Shown piece by piece: positions 1 through 8,444 of a stretch of DNA of 37,576 bases (position 1 is its first letter; each line of letters starts with the position of its first letter). The translations under genes were made by a program, and so were the position numbers. The notes below the pieces were generated by a model. That model did not search any database, was not told where the DNA came from, and saw nothing but the letters and a program-made list of their open reading frames with translations. The DNA is from Thermoleptolyngbya sp046719575 (GTDB lineage: Bacteria > Cyanobacteriota > Cyanobacteriia > Elainellales > Elainellaceae), in the NCBI GenBank assembly GCA_046719575.1, contig JBDNCP010000031.1, forward strand, positions 1 to 37,576. Reading direction: 5' to 3'.

Positions 1-1
1 G

Positions 2-187
2 AATGGTGAGCATTTGGGGTTTCCTCCAGGAAACGAGTGGGTAGGAAACCCCGAAATATTGGCCGCCCACGGACGTGAAGCGCTGATGACAGGGCGGCCT
101 ACAATGGACGCAGCCCTGAGACAGCCGGTACTGTCGAGGGGTCAGGCGTTGGTGGGTGTTGGTAGCACCTGCCAGCGCCGTAAGTGA
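2..187 (+). CDS. Possible 3' end of a CDS cut by the window edge, unidentified
   Basis: An open frame runs in from the left edge and stops at 185-187, giving about 61 residues that begin NGEHLGFPPGNEW and contain NPEILAAHGREA. The composition looks like real protein and the frame is open to the edge, but I do not recognise the family. A transposase or TnpB-like C-terminus is only a guess. It lies where the acyl-ACP reductase gene would normally follow ado, and it is on the opposite strand. It may be spurious. Confidence 0.25.
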   Translation, partial: NGEHLGFPPGNEWVGNPEILAAHGREALMTGRPTMDAALRQPVLSRGQALVGVGSTCQRRK

Positions 188-374
188 CTAAACGACCAAG
201 ATTTCGGGGGAAGGCAAGCTGCACGAATGCAGCTATGGCGCAATATAGTACACCATAGAACGAGCGATCGCCAAGCATCGCTGCACAATTTGCACAGGTT
301 TTTCAGCACAATTTTTGGGGCAGCAGCATTTGGGTTGCGGGTAATGGGGTTGCGCGTGAAGGGCGATCGCCCTT

Positions 375-1070
375 CTAGGCCGCCGACAGCCCATAGGCAG
401 ACATCCGCATGATGTCGCGGGTGGTGAAGCCGATGTTGCTCAGCGCTTCGCCATAGCTGATCATAAAATCTTCCACCAGGGCTTCTTTTTCCATGCCCAG
501 TTCTTTGGCATCGTTTTCCACCTGGTTTAGCATCCGCCATACCAGCGGCAGGTTTTGCTTGTTGGCTTCCTCTAGCTCCGCTTTGGAGGCTTCAAAGTTG
601 GCCTTTAGCCATTCTTCGCCAAAGTTTAGATGCAGATACTCGTCCTTCACCACGCCTTCGGTGATCTTGCGGGCAAAGTCGTCTGCCACCGGAATGTAGA
701 TGTTGTAGGCAGAGATGGCGAAGCACTCGATGATCAGCGACTGAATCAGCAGACAGGTGACGATCTTGCCCTGAGCCGCTGCTTCCTGAAAGTTGCGGTG
801 CAGGTCGGCAAAAAATTCCTTGGCAAAGGCCATGTCTGGCTCTACCGACAGGTTCCGCCCACAGGCCTGAAAGCCCTTTTTGTGGCGGTTTTCCATCTTC
901 GACAGGCTAATTAACTGATCCTTGTACTCCGGCATCAGCTCGGCGAGGCGCTGGTAGTTGTCGAAGGCCTCCTCTTCGCCCTCAATCACAATGGCGTTGA
1001 TGCGGCTGTAGGCATCCTTATAGACGGCACTCTGATAGTCGAGTTCTGGGGTAAGCTCAAGCTGCGGCAT
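375..1070 (-). CDS. ado: Aldehyde-deformylating oxygenase (alkane synthase)
   Basis: This cyanobacterial ferritin-like di-iron enzyme converts fatty aldehydes to alkanes and alkenes plus formate. The ATG at 1070 (MPQLELTPELDY) gives 231 aa, the usual length of the family; a longer in-frame start at 1139 adds 23 residues without similarity and is rejected. Visible features are the di-iron ligand helices: a Glu-rich stretch IVIEGEEEA, then SKMENRHKKGF with the ExxH-type ligand pair, and later ECFAISAYN and VKDEYLHLNFGEEW with a second ExxH. The normal partner, acyl-ACP reductase, usually lies directly downstream. No such gene is seen in the 374 bases left in the window, so the pair is split here or lies further away. 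Confidence 0.95.
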   Translation of the reverse strand: MPQLELTPELDYQSAVYKDAYSRINAIVIEGEEEAFDNYQRLAELMPEYKDQLISLSKMENRHKKGFQACGRNLSVEPDMAFAKEFFADLHRNFQEAAAQGKIVTCLLIQSLIIECFAISAYNIYIPVADDFARKITEGVVKDEYLHLNFGEEWLKANFEASKAELEEANKQNLPLVWRMLNQVENDAKELGMEKEALVEDFMISYGEALSNIGFTTRDIMRMSAYGLSAA

Positions 1071-1412
1071 AGTAGGGTCGGTCTCCTGACTGAGGGTCGA
1101 AACGGTGAAAAGCAGGCTCTCAGGGATTTGTCTCTGCATCGCTCAAGGCTGGCAATGGCGAGGCAACCGGGCTGGAAGCCGTGGGCAATGGCGGCAAGTC
1201 AAGCCGTGACGTTAAGCATTGCGGGGTCAGTCTGTCCATTGAAGCAGCCGGGGGAACGCCCCAAAGCTACGACAAAAGCCACGACAATTTTGTGAAGAAA
1301 CCAATACTCTAGTTTGCTTAACTTAAAATATGCCCAAACTCTACTTTACTGGGTTTCGGCATGGAATGGTCAAACTGGAGTCTCCTTCTAGCTGATATCC
1401 TGTTCGACGACA

Positions 1413-1432
1413 GCATAGATATGCATCTATGC
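1413..1432. promoter_or_regulatory. Palindrome, possible operator upstream of the permease
   Basis: A perfect dyad of two 8-base arms, GCATAGAT and ATCTATGC, is separated by ATGC. It lies 168 bases before the permease ATG. The size and symmetry suit a dimeric repressor such as a LacI or GntR type, but no regulator gene lies nearby, so the role is only inferred. Confidence 0.35.
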
Positions 1433-1479
1433 CCAAGCCCAAACCATTAAACCTCTTGCATGAATGCTGTTTTGAGGGT

Positions 1480-1516
1480 GTGAATCGTAGCGCGGCGTTA
1501 CCGCGCCACGATTCAC
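1480..1516. repeat. Long hairpin-forming inverted repeat
   Basis: Two 16-base arms (1480-1495 and 1501-1516) match with one mismatch around the loop CGTTA. The arms begin GTGAATCGT and end ACGATTCAC. No T-run follows on either strand, so it is not a typical intrinsic terminator. It may be a mobile palindromic element or an RNA structure in the leader of the permease gene. Confidence 0.5.
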
Positions 1517-1599
1517 GCAAGAAGTCTATTGAGCCATCCTGTCTTGCACGGCTGTCTTGAACAAGATTTCGCCATTGGCTCCCTCACCAGAAAAACGTT

Positions 1600-2418
1600 A
1601 TGCCCGCCAGTCAGTTTCCCAACCTGTCGTTGAATCTATGGCGCTGGCTGAATGGTCTGCTGCTGGGTCTTGGAGCGGGGCTGGTGCTGCTGCCGCTGGG
1701 GGTAGTGCTGTGGCGTTCGGTGTTGCCGCTGGATGCGGGCGCAGGGTTGACGCTGGAAAACTATCGCCAGGTGTGGGAGCGGGGGCATTTTCTGGGGGCG
1801 ATCGCCAATTCTACACTCGTCGCCCTGGCGGTCACTGCCCTGCAAATCGTCCTCTCGGCGCTGGCGGGCTACGCGCTGGCTCGGTTTCGCTTTTGGGGAC
1901 GGCAAGCGGTGCTGGCGCTGGTGCTGGCGACGCTGGTGATTCCGTTTCAGCTTTTGGTGATTCCGATTTTTTTGGTGCTAAAGGCAGGCCACCTGATCAA
2001 CACCTATGGGGCGCTGATCCTGCCGACGGCGGTGAATGGCTTCGGCATTTTCCTGATGCGGCAGTTTTTTCAGACGATTCCCATCGAGCTAGAGGAAGCC
2101 GCCATGCTAGACGGCGCAACCCGTCTGCAAGTGCTGGGGCGGGTGGTGCTGCCGCTGGCGCGACCGGCGCTGGTGACGCTGTTTCTGTTCACCTTCATTG
2201 GCGAGTGGAATGATTTGTTCAAGCCGCTGGTGTTTACCACACGCCCAGAGTTGCGGACGGTGCAACTGGCGCTGGCAGAGTTTCAAGAGCAGTTTACCAA
2301 CCGTTGGTCGCTGCTGATGGCGGCGGTGGTGCTGGCGACACTGCCGGTAGTGGCGCTGTTTGTGCTGGGGCAGCGCCAGTTGATTCGCGGCATCGCAACG
2401 ACCGGGCTGAAGAATTAG
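1600..2418 (+). CDS. Carbohydrate ABC transporter permease, MalG/UgpE type
   Basis: This inner-membrane permease subunit belongs to the CUT1 sugar ABC importer family; the substrate cannot be told. The 272-aa protein has an N-terminal membrane segment (about residues 14-36), a periplasmic stretch, then about five further helices. The cytoplasmic EAA loop that docks on the ATPase is clear: IELEEAAMLDGATRLQVLGR, followed by VVLPLARPALVT. The ATG at 1600 is used because membrane topology starts soon after it. The gene stands alone: no MalF-type partner, binding protein or ATPase gene is in the window. That is common in cyanobacteria, where these subunits are scattered. Confidence 0.88.
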   Translation: MPASQFPNLSLNLWRWLNGLLLGLGAGLVLLPLGVVLWRSVLPLDAGAGLTLENYRQVWERGHFLGAIANSTLVALAVTALQIVLSALAGYALARFRFWGRQAVLALVLATLVIPFQLLVIPIFLVLKAGHLINTYGALILPTAVNGFGIFLMRQFFQTIPIELEEAAMLDGATRLQVLGRVVLPLARPALVTLFLFTFIGEWNDLFKPLVFTTRPELRTVQLALAEFQEQFTNRWSLLMAAVVLATLPVVALFVLGQRQLIRGIATTGLKN

Positions 2419-2483
2419 CTTAGGAATCTACTCAGGCATTAAAGCTTAGGAATTAAGCTTAGGCGTGCCATCGGAAATGGCTT

Positions 2484-3665
2484 CTAGCTTTGCGATAGCC
2501 GCTTGACCGCTGCACCGCCCAGCATGTCATGGGTTTCGGCCAGCAGGCGAGGAATCTTGTCGGCGTGGGGGCTGTGGCGCAGGCAGTCGCGCAGGTCGAG
2601 CGATTCGATGGACTCGGCTTTGTTGCCAGGGAACCAATGGCTAGCGCCGCCCAGCATGTTGTAGCGGGTTTTGGCGAATTCCGTCAGCCCAAAGGCGATC
2701 GCCAAATTTCGCAGCCACAGGATCGAGCGAATATTCACCTGATTGGGCACGTCGCGGTGGTTTGGCAGGCCCACATCCCAGGTTTTATACCAGGTTTCGC
2801 CCAGCGCGGCGATCGCCGCCTGCTCCAGTCGATGCAAAATAGGCGGCAGCACTTCGTCAGCGCGATCCAGCAATTCCAGCGTTTTCAAATGCTCGTCGAA
2901 ATCGCTGGGACGGGCCGCGCCAACGCTGAGGGTATGCACCTGCGAGTGGCTGAGGCAAAACAGATCGTTGAACACGATCGGACTCAGTGGCTGGCAAAGC
3001 TCCACCAGGCGCGGCGGCGGGTTATAGAGCATTCCGCCCTTGTCTGACGGGCTGATGATGAATACGCCCATGTCGTGGCGCTGGGCGGCTTCGATGGCAG
3101 GCCAGTTGATCTGGTTGATGTAATACCAGTGCAGATTGACGTAATCGAACTGGTCGGAGGCGATCGCCCGCACAATCACCTCCGTCGGCCCGTGGGTTGA
3201 GAAGCCCACAAACCGTACCCGCCCCTGCGCCTGAAACCGCCGCGCCACGTCCAGACAGCCACCCGGTCGCAGGCTATAGTCCAGCAGTTCGGGCGTGTTG
3301 ATGCCGTGCAGCCCCAGCAGATCGATATATTCCAGGTTGAGATAGGCGAGCGATCGCTCCAGGTTTTGCTGAAAGTCTCGCGGGTCGGCCGTGGGCGACA
3401 CCTTGGTTTGCACAATGATCTGGTCGCGAGGCAACTTCGGCAAAATCTGCCCAAGCTGCATTTCTGAACTGCCATAGCCCCGCGCCGTTTCGATATGGTT
3501 GATGCCGACCTCGAGCGATCGCCGAATAGTGGCTTCCAAATTTTCCTGATTATCAGACGGAATCTGCTCTAGTGGCGTGTCTTGCCACTGGTGCTGATAG
3601 CGCATTCCACCACAGGAAAAAACGGGCATCGCCAGCCCAGTCCGTCCAAACCGTCGATAGAGCAT
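2484..3665 (-). CDS. Aldo/keto reductase family protein
   Basis: This is an NAD(P)H-dependent oxidoreductase of the aldo/keto reductase TIM-barrel fold; the substrate is unknown. From the ATG at 3665 (MLYRRFGRTGLAMP) it is 393 aa. The catalytic tetrad can be placed as E59 (in HIETARGYG, where most family members have Asp), Y64, K88 (VQTK) and H120 (GLHG). The C-terminal 100 residues extend beyond the barrel and lack the CxxCxxC ferredoxin motif seen in some relatives. The same frame stays open for another 120 codons upstream to 4025 and would add a Leu-rich membrane segment (LAILLLLLLIATF). I chose the internal start because it begins at the conserved N-terminus, but no strong Shine-Dalgarno decides between them. 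Confidence 0.85.
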   Translation of the reverse strand: MLYRRFGRTGLAMPVFSCGGMRYQHQWQDTPLEQIPSDNQENLEATIRRSLEVGINHIETARGYGSSEMQLGQILPKLPRDQIIVQTKVSPTADPRDFQQNLERSLAYLNLEYIDLLGLHGINTPELLDYSLRPGGCLDVARRFQAQGRVRFVGFSTHGPTEVIVRAIASDQFDYVNLHWYYINQINWPAIEAAQRHDMGVFIISPSDKGGMLYNPPPRLVELCQPLSPIVFNDLFCLSHSQVHTLSVGAARPSDFDEHLKTLELLDRADEVLPPILHRLEQAAIAALGETWYKTWDVGLPNHRDVPNQVNIRSILWLRNLAIAFGLTEFAKTRYNMLGGASHWFPGNKAESIESLDLRDCLRHSPHADKIPRLLAETHDMLGGAAVKRLSQS

Positions 3666-4059
3666 AGGATTTTGAGAAGGATATCTTGAGCGAAAAAGGG
3701 CAACCCATTCAAAAGTAGCAATAAGTAGCAATAATAGGAGTATCGCCAACTTAGTATATTGACCAATCTCTTCAGGCTCGATCCAGCCGTTTCGAGGGTT
3801 TGGAAAAAGGGTTGAAGAGGGATGGATAAAAGGTTTGGCCACATTTTGGCCATATTCTGGCAGCATAGACATCAGGACTCGTCTTGGCCAGCTCCAATTC
3901 AGGGTGCGATTCGAGGTAGTATTTAGGTTCTCATGCGGGAATACTAAGTTTTTACTGGATTTTTTGCCCCGGATTTTGGTACCAGTAGTGGCATCAATGT
4001 TGGTTGTGCCGCTGCTACCAGCCATACCCGATACCGCTCATAACCCAGATAACTGACAT

Positions 4060-4154
4060 CCAATACTCGATACCCAATACTCGATACTGCCCGATATGGG
4101 TACTGCCGATGAGGATCGACGATCTATTTTTTACGCGACTCTTTTTACGCGACT
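4060..4154. repeat. Two short tandem repeats in the leader of the DUF2325 gene
   Basis: A perfect 14-base unit, CCAATACTCGATAC, occurs twice head to tail (4060-4073 and 4074-4087). Further on, the 13-base TTTTTACGCGACT occurs at 4128-4140 and 4142-4154 (14-base period). Both are between the aldo/keto reductase and the gene starting at 4204. They fit the many small minisatellites in this window. Confidence 0.8.
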
Positions 4155-4203
4155 GACTTCATAGCCCCTAGATTAAATCGATTATTACTTCGGAGAAAAG
4201 CAT

Positions 4204-5244
4204 ATGGATATTACCGACTTAGATGACTTAGAGTCGTCAGTCAAAGATTTATTATCTCTGGCAAAGATAGAACTAGAAGAAAAACGACTGCAGCAGCAAC
4301 GGGACGAGCAAATTCAGCAAAAAGTTGTCGAAATTCGCCAAAGACTAGAACCGTTACTGCAAGAAACCGAGCGAATGCTCTCCAAATTTGAGCCGGACGA
4401 TTTCTCGGATAGTGTGACTCGCGCCAAGCTCGAAGAAAAAGCCGCTGATCTGCGCCAGAAAATTGCCGATGCGCCCAATCTGGCGGCGCAAATGGTCGAT
4501 CGCCAAATGATTCTCAATGAGGAGCGGCTGATCGATGAGCGGGTCGCAGAGCAGGCATCCCGATGGCGACACGCACTCAAAGACGACCTGCTAGAAATGA
4601 TTGCAGAGCAAGAAGATTTCTATAACGCAACCGATGCGGCGATCGCCATTCGCGGCTACGTGCATGATCTGAAAGCAATCGGTGCGCTAGAAGAAGTCGT
4701 CGATAAGCTGATCGAACAAATCAACGCCTACAGCGAAGAAGGCCCCGTCGCCCGTCTGCGCGGCAGCCACGAGCAAACCCTCACGTTTATCTATAACAAA
4801 GCCCTGGAAAACCGCTCTCGCGTCGAGCGTGCGCCCAACGTCCAGCCCCGCGTTCGTCATCGTACCTCCGAAAAGCGCCCCAACCCCTACGCCCAGCTTG
4901 AGGGCAAAGTCGTGATTTTTGGCGGACATGACCGATTAGAAACTGCCGTGCGAAACCGTCTGCGCGAGTCTAAGGTCGAGCTAGTCTGGTGTACGGCACA
5001 GGCGGGCCCGCAGATTGCCGAACAAGCCGAAAGCCATGTCGCCAGCGCAGATTTGATTCTGGTCATGACAGGCTACACCAGCCACAAACTCACCGAAAAG
5101 GCGATGCAGGCCGCCCAGCGGGCAGGCAAGTCTCCCGAAATGATCAACACGACCGGCGTGATTCGCATTTTGGAGGCCATTGAATATGGGCTGAAGTCTC
5201 AGCTTTTTGCCCGCCGTGTAAATCACTTCTCAAAACCTGCCTGA
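4204..5244 (+). CDS. Coiled-coil protein with C-terminal DUF2325 domain
   Basis: The 346-aa protein is probably cytoplasmic. Residues 15-200 are highly charged and helical, with long coiled-coil stretches (KIELEEKRLQQQRDEQIQQK). From residue 235 a compact alpha/beta domain starts GKVVIFGGHDRLETAVRNRL and continues through LILVMTGYTSHKLTEKAM and a terminal NTTGVIRILEAIE, which matches DUF2325. The biochemical role of DUF2325 is not known to me; the GGHD and 'TGYTSH' segments suggest a nucleotide- or ligand-binding fold, which is inference. A GGAG Shine-Dalgarno at 4192-4195 supports the ATG at 4204. The 3' end is 17 bases from the convergent rpiA stop. Confidence 0.8.
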   Translation: MDITDLDDLESSVKDLLSLAKIELEEKRLQQQRDEQIQQKVVEIRQRLEPLLQETERMLSKFEPDDFSDSVTRAKLEEKAADLRQKIADAPNLAAQMVDRQMILNEERLIDERVAEQASRWRHALKDDLLEMIAEQEDFYNATDAAIAIRGYVHDLKAIGALEEVVDKLIEQINAYSEEGPVARLRGSHEQTLTFIYNKALENRSRVERAPNVQPRVRHRTSEKRPNPYAQLEGKVVIFGGHDRLETAVRNRLRESKVELVWCTAQAGPQIAEQAESHVASADLILVMTGYTSHKLTEKAMQAAQRAGKSPEMINTTGVIRILEAIEYGLKSQLFARRVNHFSKPA

Positions 5245-5261
5245 TCCCGCCTTCGCTAGGG

Positions 5262-5966
5262 CTATAGCTCCCGCACGATGGGCTGCCCCTCTTTGATCTC
5301 GCCCACCAACACCACGTCTGCCAGCCCCACAAACAGGCCGTTGTCCAGCACGCCAGGGATGTTGTTCAGCGTTTTCTCCAACCCAGCCGGGTCAGGAATA
5401 CTGCTAAACGTTACATCTAGGATCATATTGCCCTGATCGGTAATCACAGGGCCATCTTTCTTCACGCCCATCCGCAGTTCGGGCTTGCCCCCCAACGCCT
5501 CTAGCGCCCGCGTCACCGGAGCCACCGCCACAGGCAGCACCTCGACGGGCAACGGAAACGTAGAACCCAAGGTCTCTACTAGCTTGGTGCTATCTACAAC
5601 GACGATAAACACATCGGCCAGGGAATCCACAATTTTCTCGCGGGTGTGGGCCGCACCGCCACCTTTAATGAGTACCTTGTTGGGATCAACCTCATCGGCT
5701 CCATCAATGGCAATGTCGATCTTTTCCACGTCGTCCAGCGTGACCAGCGGAATGCCATATTTCTTGGCCAGCACCGATGCCTGAAACGAGGTGGGAATGC
5801 CTTTGATGTCCTTCAGGTCGCCCGACTTGAGGCGATCGCCCAAATGCTCAATGGCAAAGGCCGTCGTAGACCCCGTACCCAGCCCCACAATAGAGCCAGA
5901 CTGCACCCGCTGGGCCGCCGCAATGCCCACCTGTTGCTTCATCACTTTCACGGCATCTTCGCTCAT
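5262..5966 (-). CDS. rpiA: Ribose-5-phosphate isomerase A
   Basis: The enzyme interconverts ribose 5-phosphate and ribulose 5-phosphate in the Calvin and pentose phosphate pathways. The 234-aa product has the substrate-phosphate loop GLGTGSTTAFA, the active-site motif DGADEVDPN, and LIKGGGAAHTREKI, all diagnostic of RpiA. The ATG at 5966 (MSEDAVKVM) is preceded by GGGAGGA about 5 bases upstream, which decides the start over an in-frame ATG at 5993. No operon partner: the next minus-strand gene upstream ends at 6117, and the repeat at 6078-6111 lies between. Confidence 0.97.
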   Translation of the reverse strand: MSEDAVKVMKQQVGIAAAQRVQSGSIVGLGTGSTTAFAIEHLGDRLKSGDLKDIKGIPTSFQASVLAKKYGIPLVTLDDVEKIDIAIDGADEVDPNKVLIKGGGAAHTREKIVDSLADVFIVVVDSTKLVETLGSTFPLPVEVLPVAVAPVTRALEALGGKPELRMGVKKDGPVITDQGNMILDVTFSSIPDPAGLEKTLNNIPGVLDNGLFVGLADVVLVGEIKEGQPIVREL

Positions 5967-6077
5967 AAATCCTCCCGCTACATCACACATCAACTCTACA
6001 GGCTACCACTTCAAGGCCAGATTCTTGAGCAATGTAGCCGACCGGATTTGTTCCTAGGCGATGCAGGAACGGCATCC

Positions 6078-6111
6078 TGCAAGGAAGCAGTCTGCAAGGA
6101 AGCAGTCTGCA
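6078..6111. repeat. 15-bp tandem repeat, two units
   Basis: The unit TGCAAGGAAGCAGTC occurs at 6078-6092 and 6093-6107, followed by TGCA of a third copy. It lies between rpiA and the anti-sigma-type gene, ending just before the latter's stop codon. Confidence 0.85.
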
Positions 6112-6116
6112 TAGAC

Positions 6117-6584
6117 CTAGACCGGGTGCTTGAAGCCATAGGTGACAAGTTGCAGACAGTTTCGCCCGTCGATGTAGCGGTCATAGGCAACGCGGTCAGT
6201 CAAGCGCCGCAGCAAAAACCAACCGTAGCCCCCCGATTGCAGCGTGCCAGGTTGGGGTTCCTTTAGCCCGTCTGGATTGAACGGCCGACCGTAGTCCCAA
6301 ATGCGGATCTCGATCCAGTCTTGGTGCAGCACCAACGCAATTTCGATCGGTGTTTCCGCTGGCAGCCCCCGGTGGGCGTGGCGCACTGCGTTGGTGAAGC
6401 CTTCGGCAAGGGCCAAACTCAGGCGATCGCACTGATGCACCAGCCAGGGATAGCGTTCTTCATTTTGCAGGCAAAACTGTCGGAACCAGGTTTGGATTGG
6501 GTTCAGAGCGGCTAGCTGGCTGGGCACCACCAACCGCTCTCGCTGCTGAATGACATCCACGGCTCTGATTTGGCGAAACAGCAA
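6117..6584 (-). CDS. Anti-sigma-factor-type serine kinase / HATPase domain protein (RsbW-like)
   Basis: This 155-aa single-domain protein has the GHKL ATPase fold of the RsbW/SpoIIAB class. The N box is LALAEGFTNAVRHAH, the G1 box is IEIRIWDYGRPF and the G2-type segment is SGGYGWFLLRRLTD. Such proteins bind and inhibit sigma factors and/or phosphorylate anti-sigma antagonists (STAS proteins); many cyanobacterial members have unknown partners, and none is encoded nearby. It is a soluble cytoplasmic protein of the usual length. The start at 6584 is the only sensible one; M1-L2-F3 leads directly into the first strand. Confidence 0.82.
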   Translation of the reverse strand: MLFRQIRAVDVIQQRERLVVPSQLAALNPIQTWFRQFCLQNEERYPWLVHQCDRLSLALAEGFTNAVRHAHRGLPAETPIEIALVLHQDWIEIRIWDYGRPFNPDGLKEPQPGTLQSGGYGWFLLRRLTDRVAYDRYIDGRNCLQLVTYGFKHPV

Positions 6585-6839
6585 AGCAATAGCAAACCGA
6601 GCAAACCGTCTACCGTCTGTCTTGAAGGTCTTGAAGGTCTTGAAAGTCTTGAGGGTTTTAGCCTGAGGGATTGCAGTTTCAGGCTAGGGATATTTCAAAA
6701 GACATTTCACAACAAACATTTCACACATTTCACAACAAAGCGCTCGCACAGCAACCAGAAGAGAAACACACTCCCAGTAGATGCACGAGCGCCCTATTAG
6801 TTGGAGCAATTCGCTCCAGCCAAGACCGAAGGAACCCCT
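6585..6839. repeat. Gap downstream of petD with a 9-bp tandem array and a hairpin
   Basis: Four 9-base units based on CTTGAAGGT run from 6621 to 6656 with increasing divergence. Closer to petD there is a small stem (TGGAGC 6802-6807, GCTCCA 6813-6818) 22 bases beyond the petD stop, which could end petBD transcription, although no T-run follows it on the minus strand. Confidence 0.6.
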
Positions 6840-7322
6840 TTAGAACAGACCAAGCGTTAGAGACTTGTCAATTGGGAAGGTTGCCCCGATGCCCAGCCAC
6901 AGCGTTACCAGTGTGCCAAACAGGAAGACAGTTGTAGCAACAGGGCGACGGAAGGGATTCTGAAACTTGTTCACACTTTCAATGAAAGGAACCAGCATCA
7001 GGCCCAGCGGAATGGCGCTTTGCAGAGCAACACCCAGCAGCTTGTTAGGCACGATTCGCAGGATCTGGAACGCGGGATACAGATACCACTCAGGCAGAAT
7101 TTCGAGTGGGGTTGCAAAGGGGTCGGCGGGTTCACCCACCAGAGCAGGGTCGAGAACGGCCAGTGCGACCACACAGCCAATCGTCCCCAAAATGACGACC
7201 GGAAAGATATACAGCAGGTCGTTAGGCCAGGCAGGTTCACCATAGTAGTTGTGACCCATGCCTTTCTTAAGTTTTTCGCGCAATGCGGGATCGCTAAGAT
7301 CCGGCTTCTTGATGGTTGCCAT
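6840..7322 (-). CDS. petD: Cytochrome b6f complex subunit IV
   Basis: PetD is the 17-kDa subunit of the thylakoid cytochrome b6f complex and with cytochrome b6 forms the quinol-oxidising core. The ATG at 7322 (MATIKKPDLSDPALR) gives 160 aa, the standard length. Three membrane spans are visible: YIFPVVILGTIGCVVAL, the segment after LLGVALQSAIPLGLMLVP, and TTVFLFGTLVTLWLGIG. The PEWYLYPAFQILR motif, which contains the Qo-site PEWY sequence, is intact. An AGGAGA precedes the ATG by about 12 bases. It lies 166 bases downstream of petB on the same strand, the usual petBD operon order. Confidence 0.98.
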   Translation of the reverse strand: MATIKKPDLSDPALREKLKKGMGHNYYGEPAWPNDLLYIFPVVILGTIGCVVALAVLDPALVGEPADPFATPLEILPEWYLYPAFQILRIVPNKLLGVALQSAIPLGLMLVPFIESVNKFQNPFRRPVATTVFLFGTLVTLWLGIGATFPIDKSLTLGLF

Positions 7323-7488
7323 ATGGTTTGGGTTTCTCCTAAGCAGCAAGGATCGAACGGAGAGGAAGACTTTTGAGGCTCCCAGCAGCTAACTGATTCC
7401 AGCAGTCTAAAGGATCGGTGAAGAGATTGAAAGGGCGATCGCCCTCCTCCAACCCAGCGACCCAGTTATCCCATTTACAAGGGGCAAG

Positions 7489-8157
7489 TTACAAAGGGCC
7501 AGAGATGCCCTGCTTGCGGATCATCAGAAAGTGCAGCAGCATAAACACAGCGATTGACCAGGGCAGCACAAAAGTATGGAGACTATAGAAGCGAGTCAGG
7601 GTAGCTTGACCCACGCTATCACCACCACGCATCAGTTCCACAATCTGGTCGCCGATGACGGGAATGGCGCTGGGAACTCCAGACACAATCTTGACCGCCC
7701 AATAGCCTACCTGATCCCAGGGCAGCGAGTAGCCCGTCACGCCGAAGGAAACCGTAATGACCGCCAGAATCACGCCCGTCACCCAAGTCAGTTCGCGGGG
7801 CTTCTTGAAGCCGCCCGTTAAGTAAACCCGGAAGACATGCAGGATCATCATCAGCACCATCATGCTGGCAGACCAGCGGTGAATCGAGCGAATGAGCCAG
7901 CCAAAGTTCACCTCAGTCATGAGGTACTGAATCGAGGAGAAAGCCTCAGTTACTGTGGGTTTGTAATAAAAGGTCATTGCAAACCCGGTAGCAAACTGGA
8001 TGATGAAACAGGTCAGGGTGATGCCACCGAGACAGTAGAAAATATTGACGTGGGGAGGAACGTACTTACTGCTGATGTCATCAGCAATTGCCTGGATTTC
8101 CAGCCGCTCCTGAAACCACTGGTATGCTTTCGAGTCAGTTACCTGCTTTGTAAACAT
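7489..8157 (-). CDS. petB: Cytochrome b6
   Basis: This haem-carrying core subunit of the thylakoid b6f complex passes electrons from plastoquinol through two b haems and one c-type haem. The ATG at 8157 (MFTKQVTDSKAYQWF) yields 222 aa, the usual cyanobacterial size; the frame continues upstream to 8220 but that part is not conserved. The covalent haem c_n Cys is in HVNIFYCLGG. Haem b ligand His pairs are in RSIHRWSASMMVLMMILHVFRVYL and in the later FYSLHTFVLPW and LLHFLMIRKQG. The gene is transcribed divergently from the ctpA-type protease, with petD following. Confidence 0.98.
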   Translation of the reverse strand: MFTKQVTDSKAYQWFQERLEIQAIADDISSKYVPPHVNIFYCLGGITLTCFIIQFATGFAMTFYYKPTVTEAFSSIQYLMTEVNFGWLIRSIHRWSASMMVLMMILHVFRVYLTGGFKKPRELTWVTGVILAVITVSFGVTGYSLPWDQVGYWAVKIVSGVPSAIPVIGDQIVELMRGGDSVGQATLTRFYSLHTFVLPWSIAVFMLLHFLMIRKQGISGPL

Positions 8158-8444
8158 GAAACAAGGGTTCCAAAAAAGAGATGTATTGCCATTTCTAAAG
8201 AATGTAACATAGCTACTCATCAGATTTCACGCTGTAACCAAGATCCGGCACAGGTTTCATTCGACTTTTTGCGCGGCGCTGCAATTTTACAGAAGGATGA
8301 TGAAGACTGCGGGTTCTGCTACGATGGCTGATTAACTCTAAGGGAGCAGGCTTGGGGCGATCGCCGCTGATCCAGTTTGAGTCAGTTCAGAGCCAGTCTG
8401 CCTAGCATGGCCGGCAGTCTGAGTAGAACGTTAAGATATGTTTT
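8158..8444. promoter_or_regulatory. Divergent promoter region petB / ctpA-type gene
   Basis: These 287 bases separate two divergently transcribed genes and must carry both promoters. I could not place -10/-35 elements with confidence. A GCGATCGC octamer sits near 8358. Confidence 0.45.

Larger units (their letters stand above)
1071..1599. other. Intergenic region between ado and the ABC permease
   Basis: These 529 bases have no convincing gene. They separate the divergent ado and permease genes, so both promoters should be here. Two inverted repeats stand out and are listed separately (1413-1432 and 1480-1516). A 218-aa frame starting at 1557 is a shadow of the permease gene in another frame. 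Confidence 0.6.

Noticed and set aside
142..540. 132-aa minus-strand frame across the ado stop
   Set aside because: No family features, overlaps ado in another frame, and lies opposite the possible gene tail.
1557..2213. 218-aa Gly/Ala-rich plus-strand frame
   Set aside because: Out-of-frame shadow of the ABC permease, which shows membrane helices and an EAA loop.
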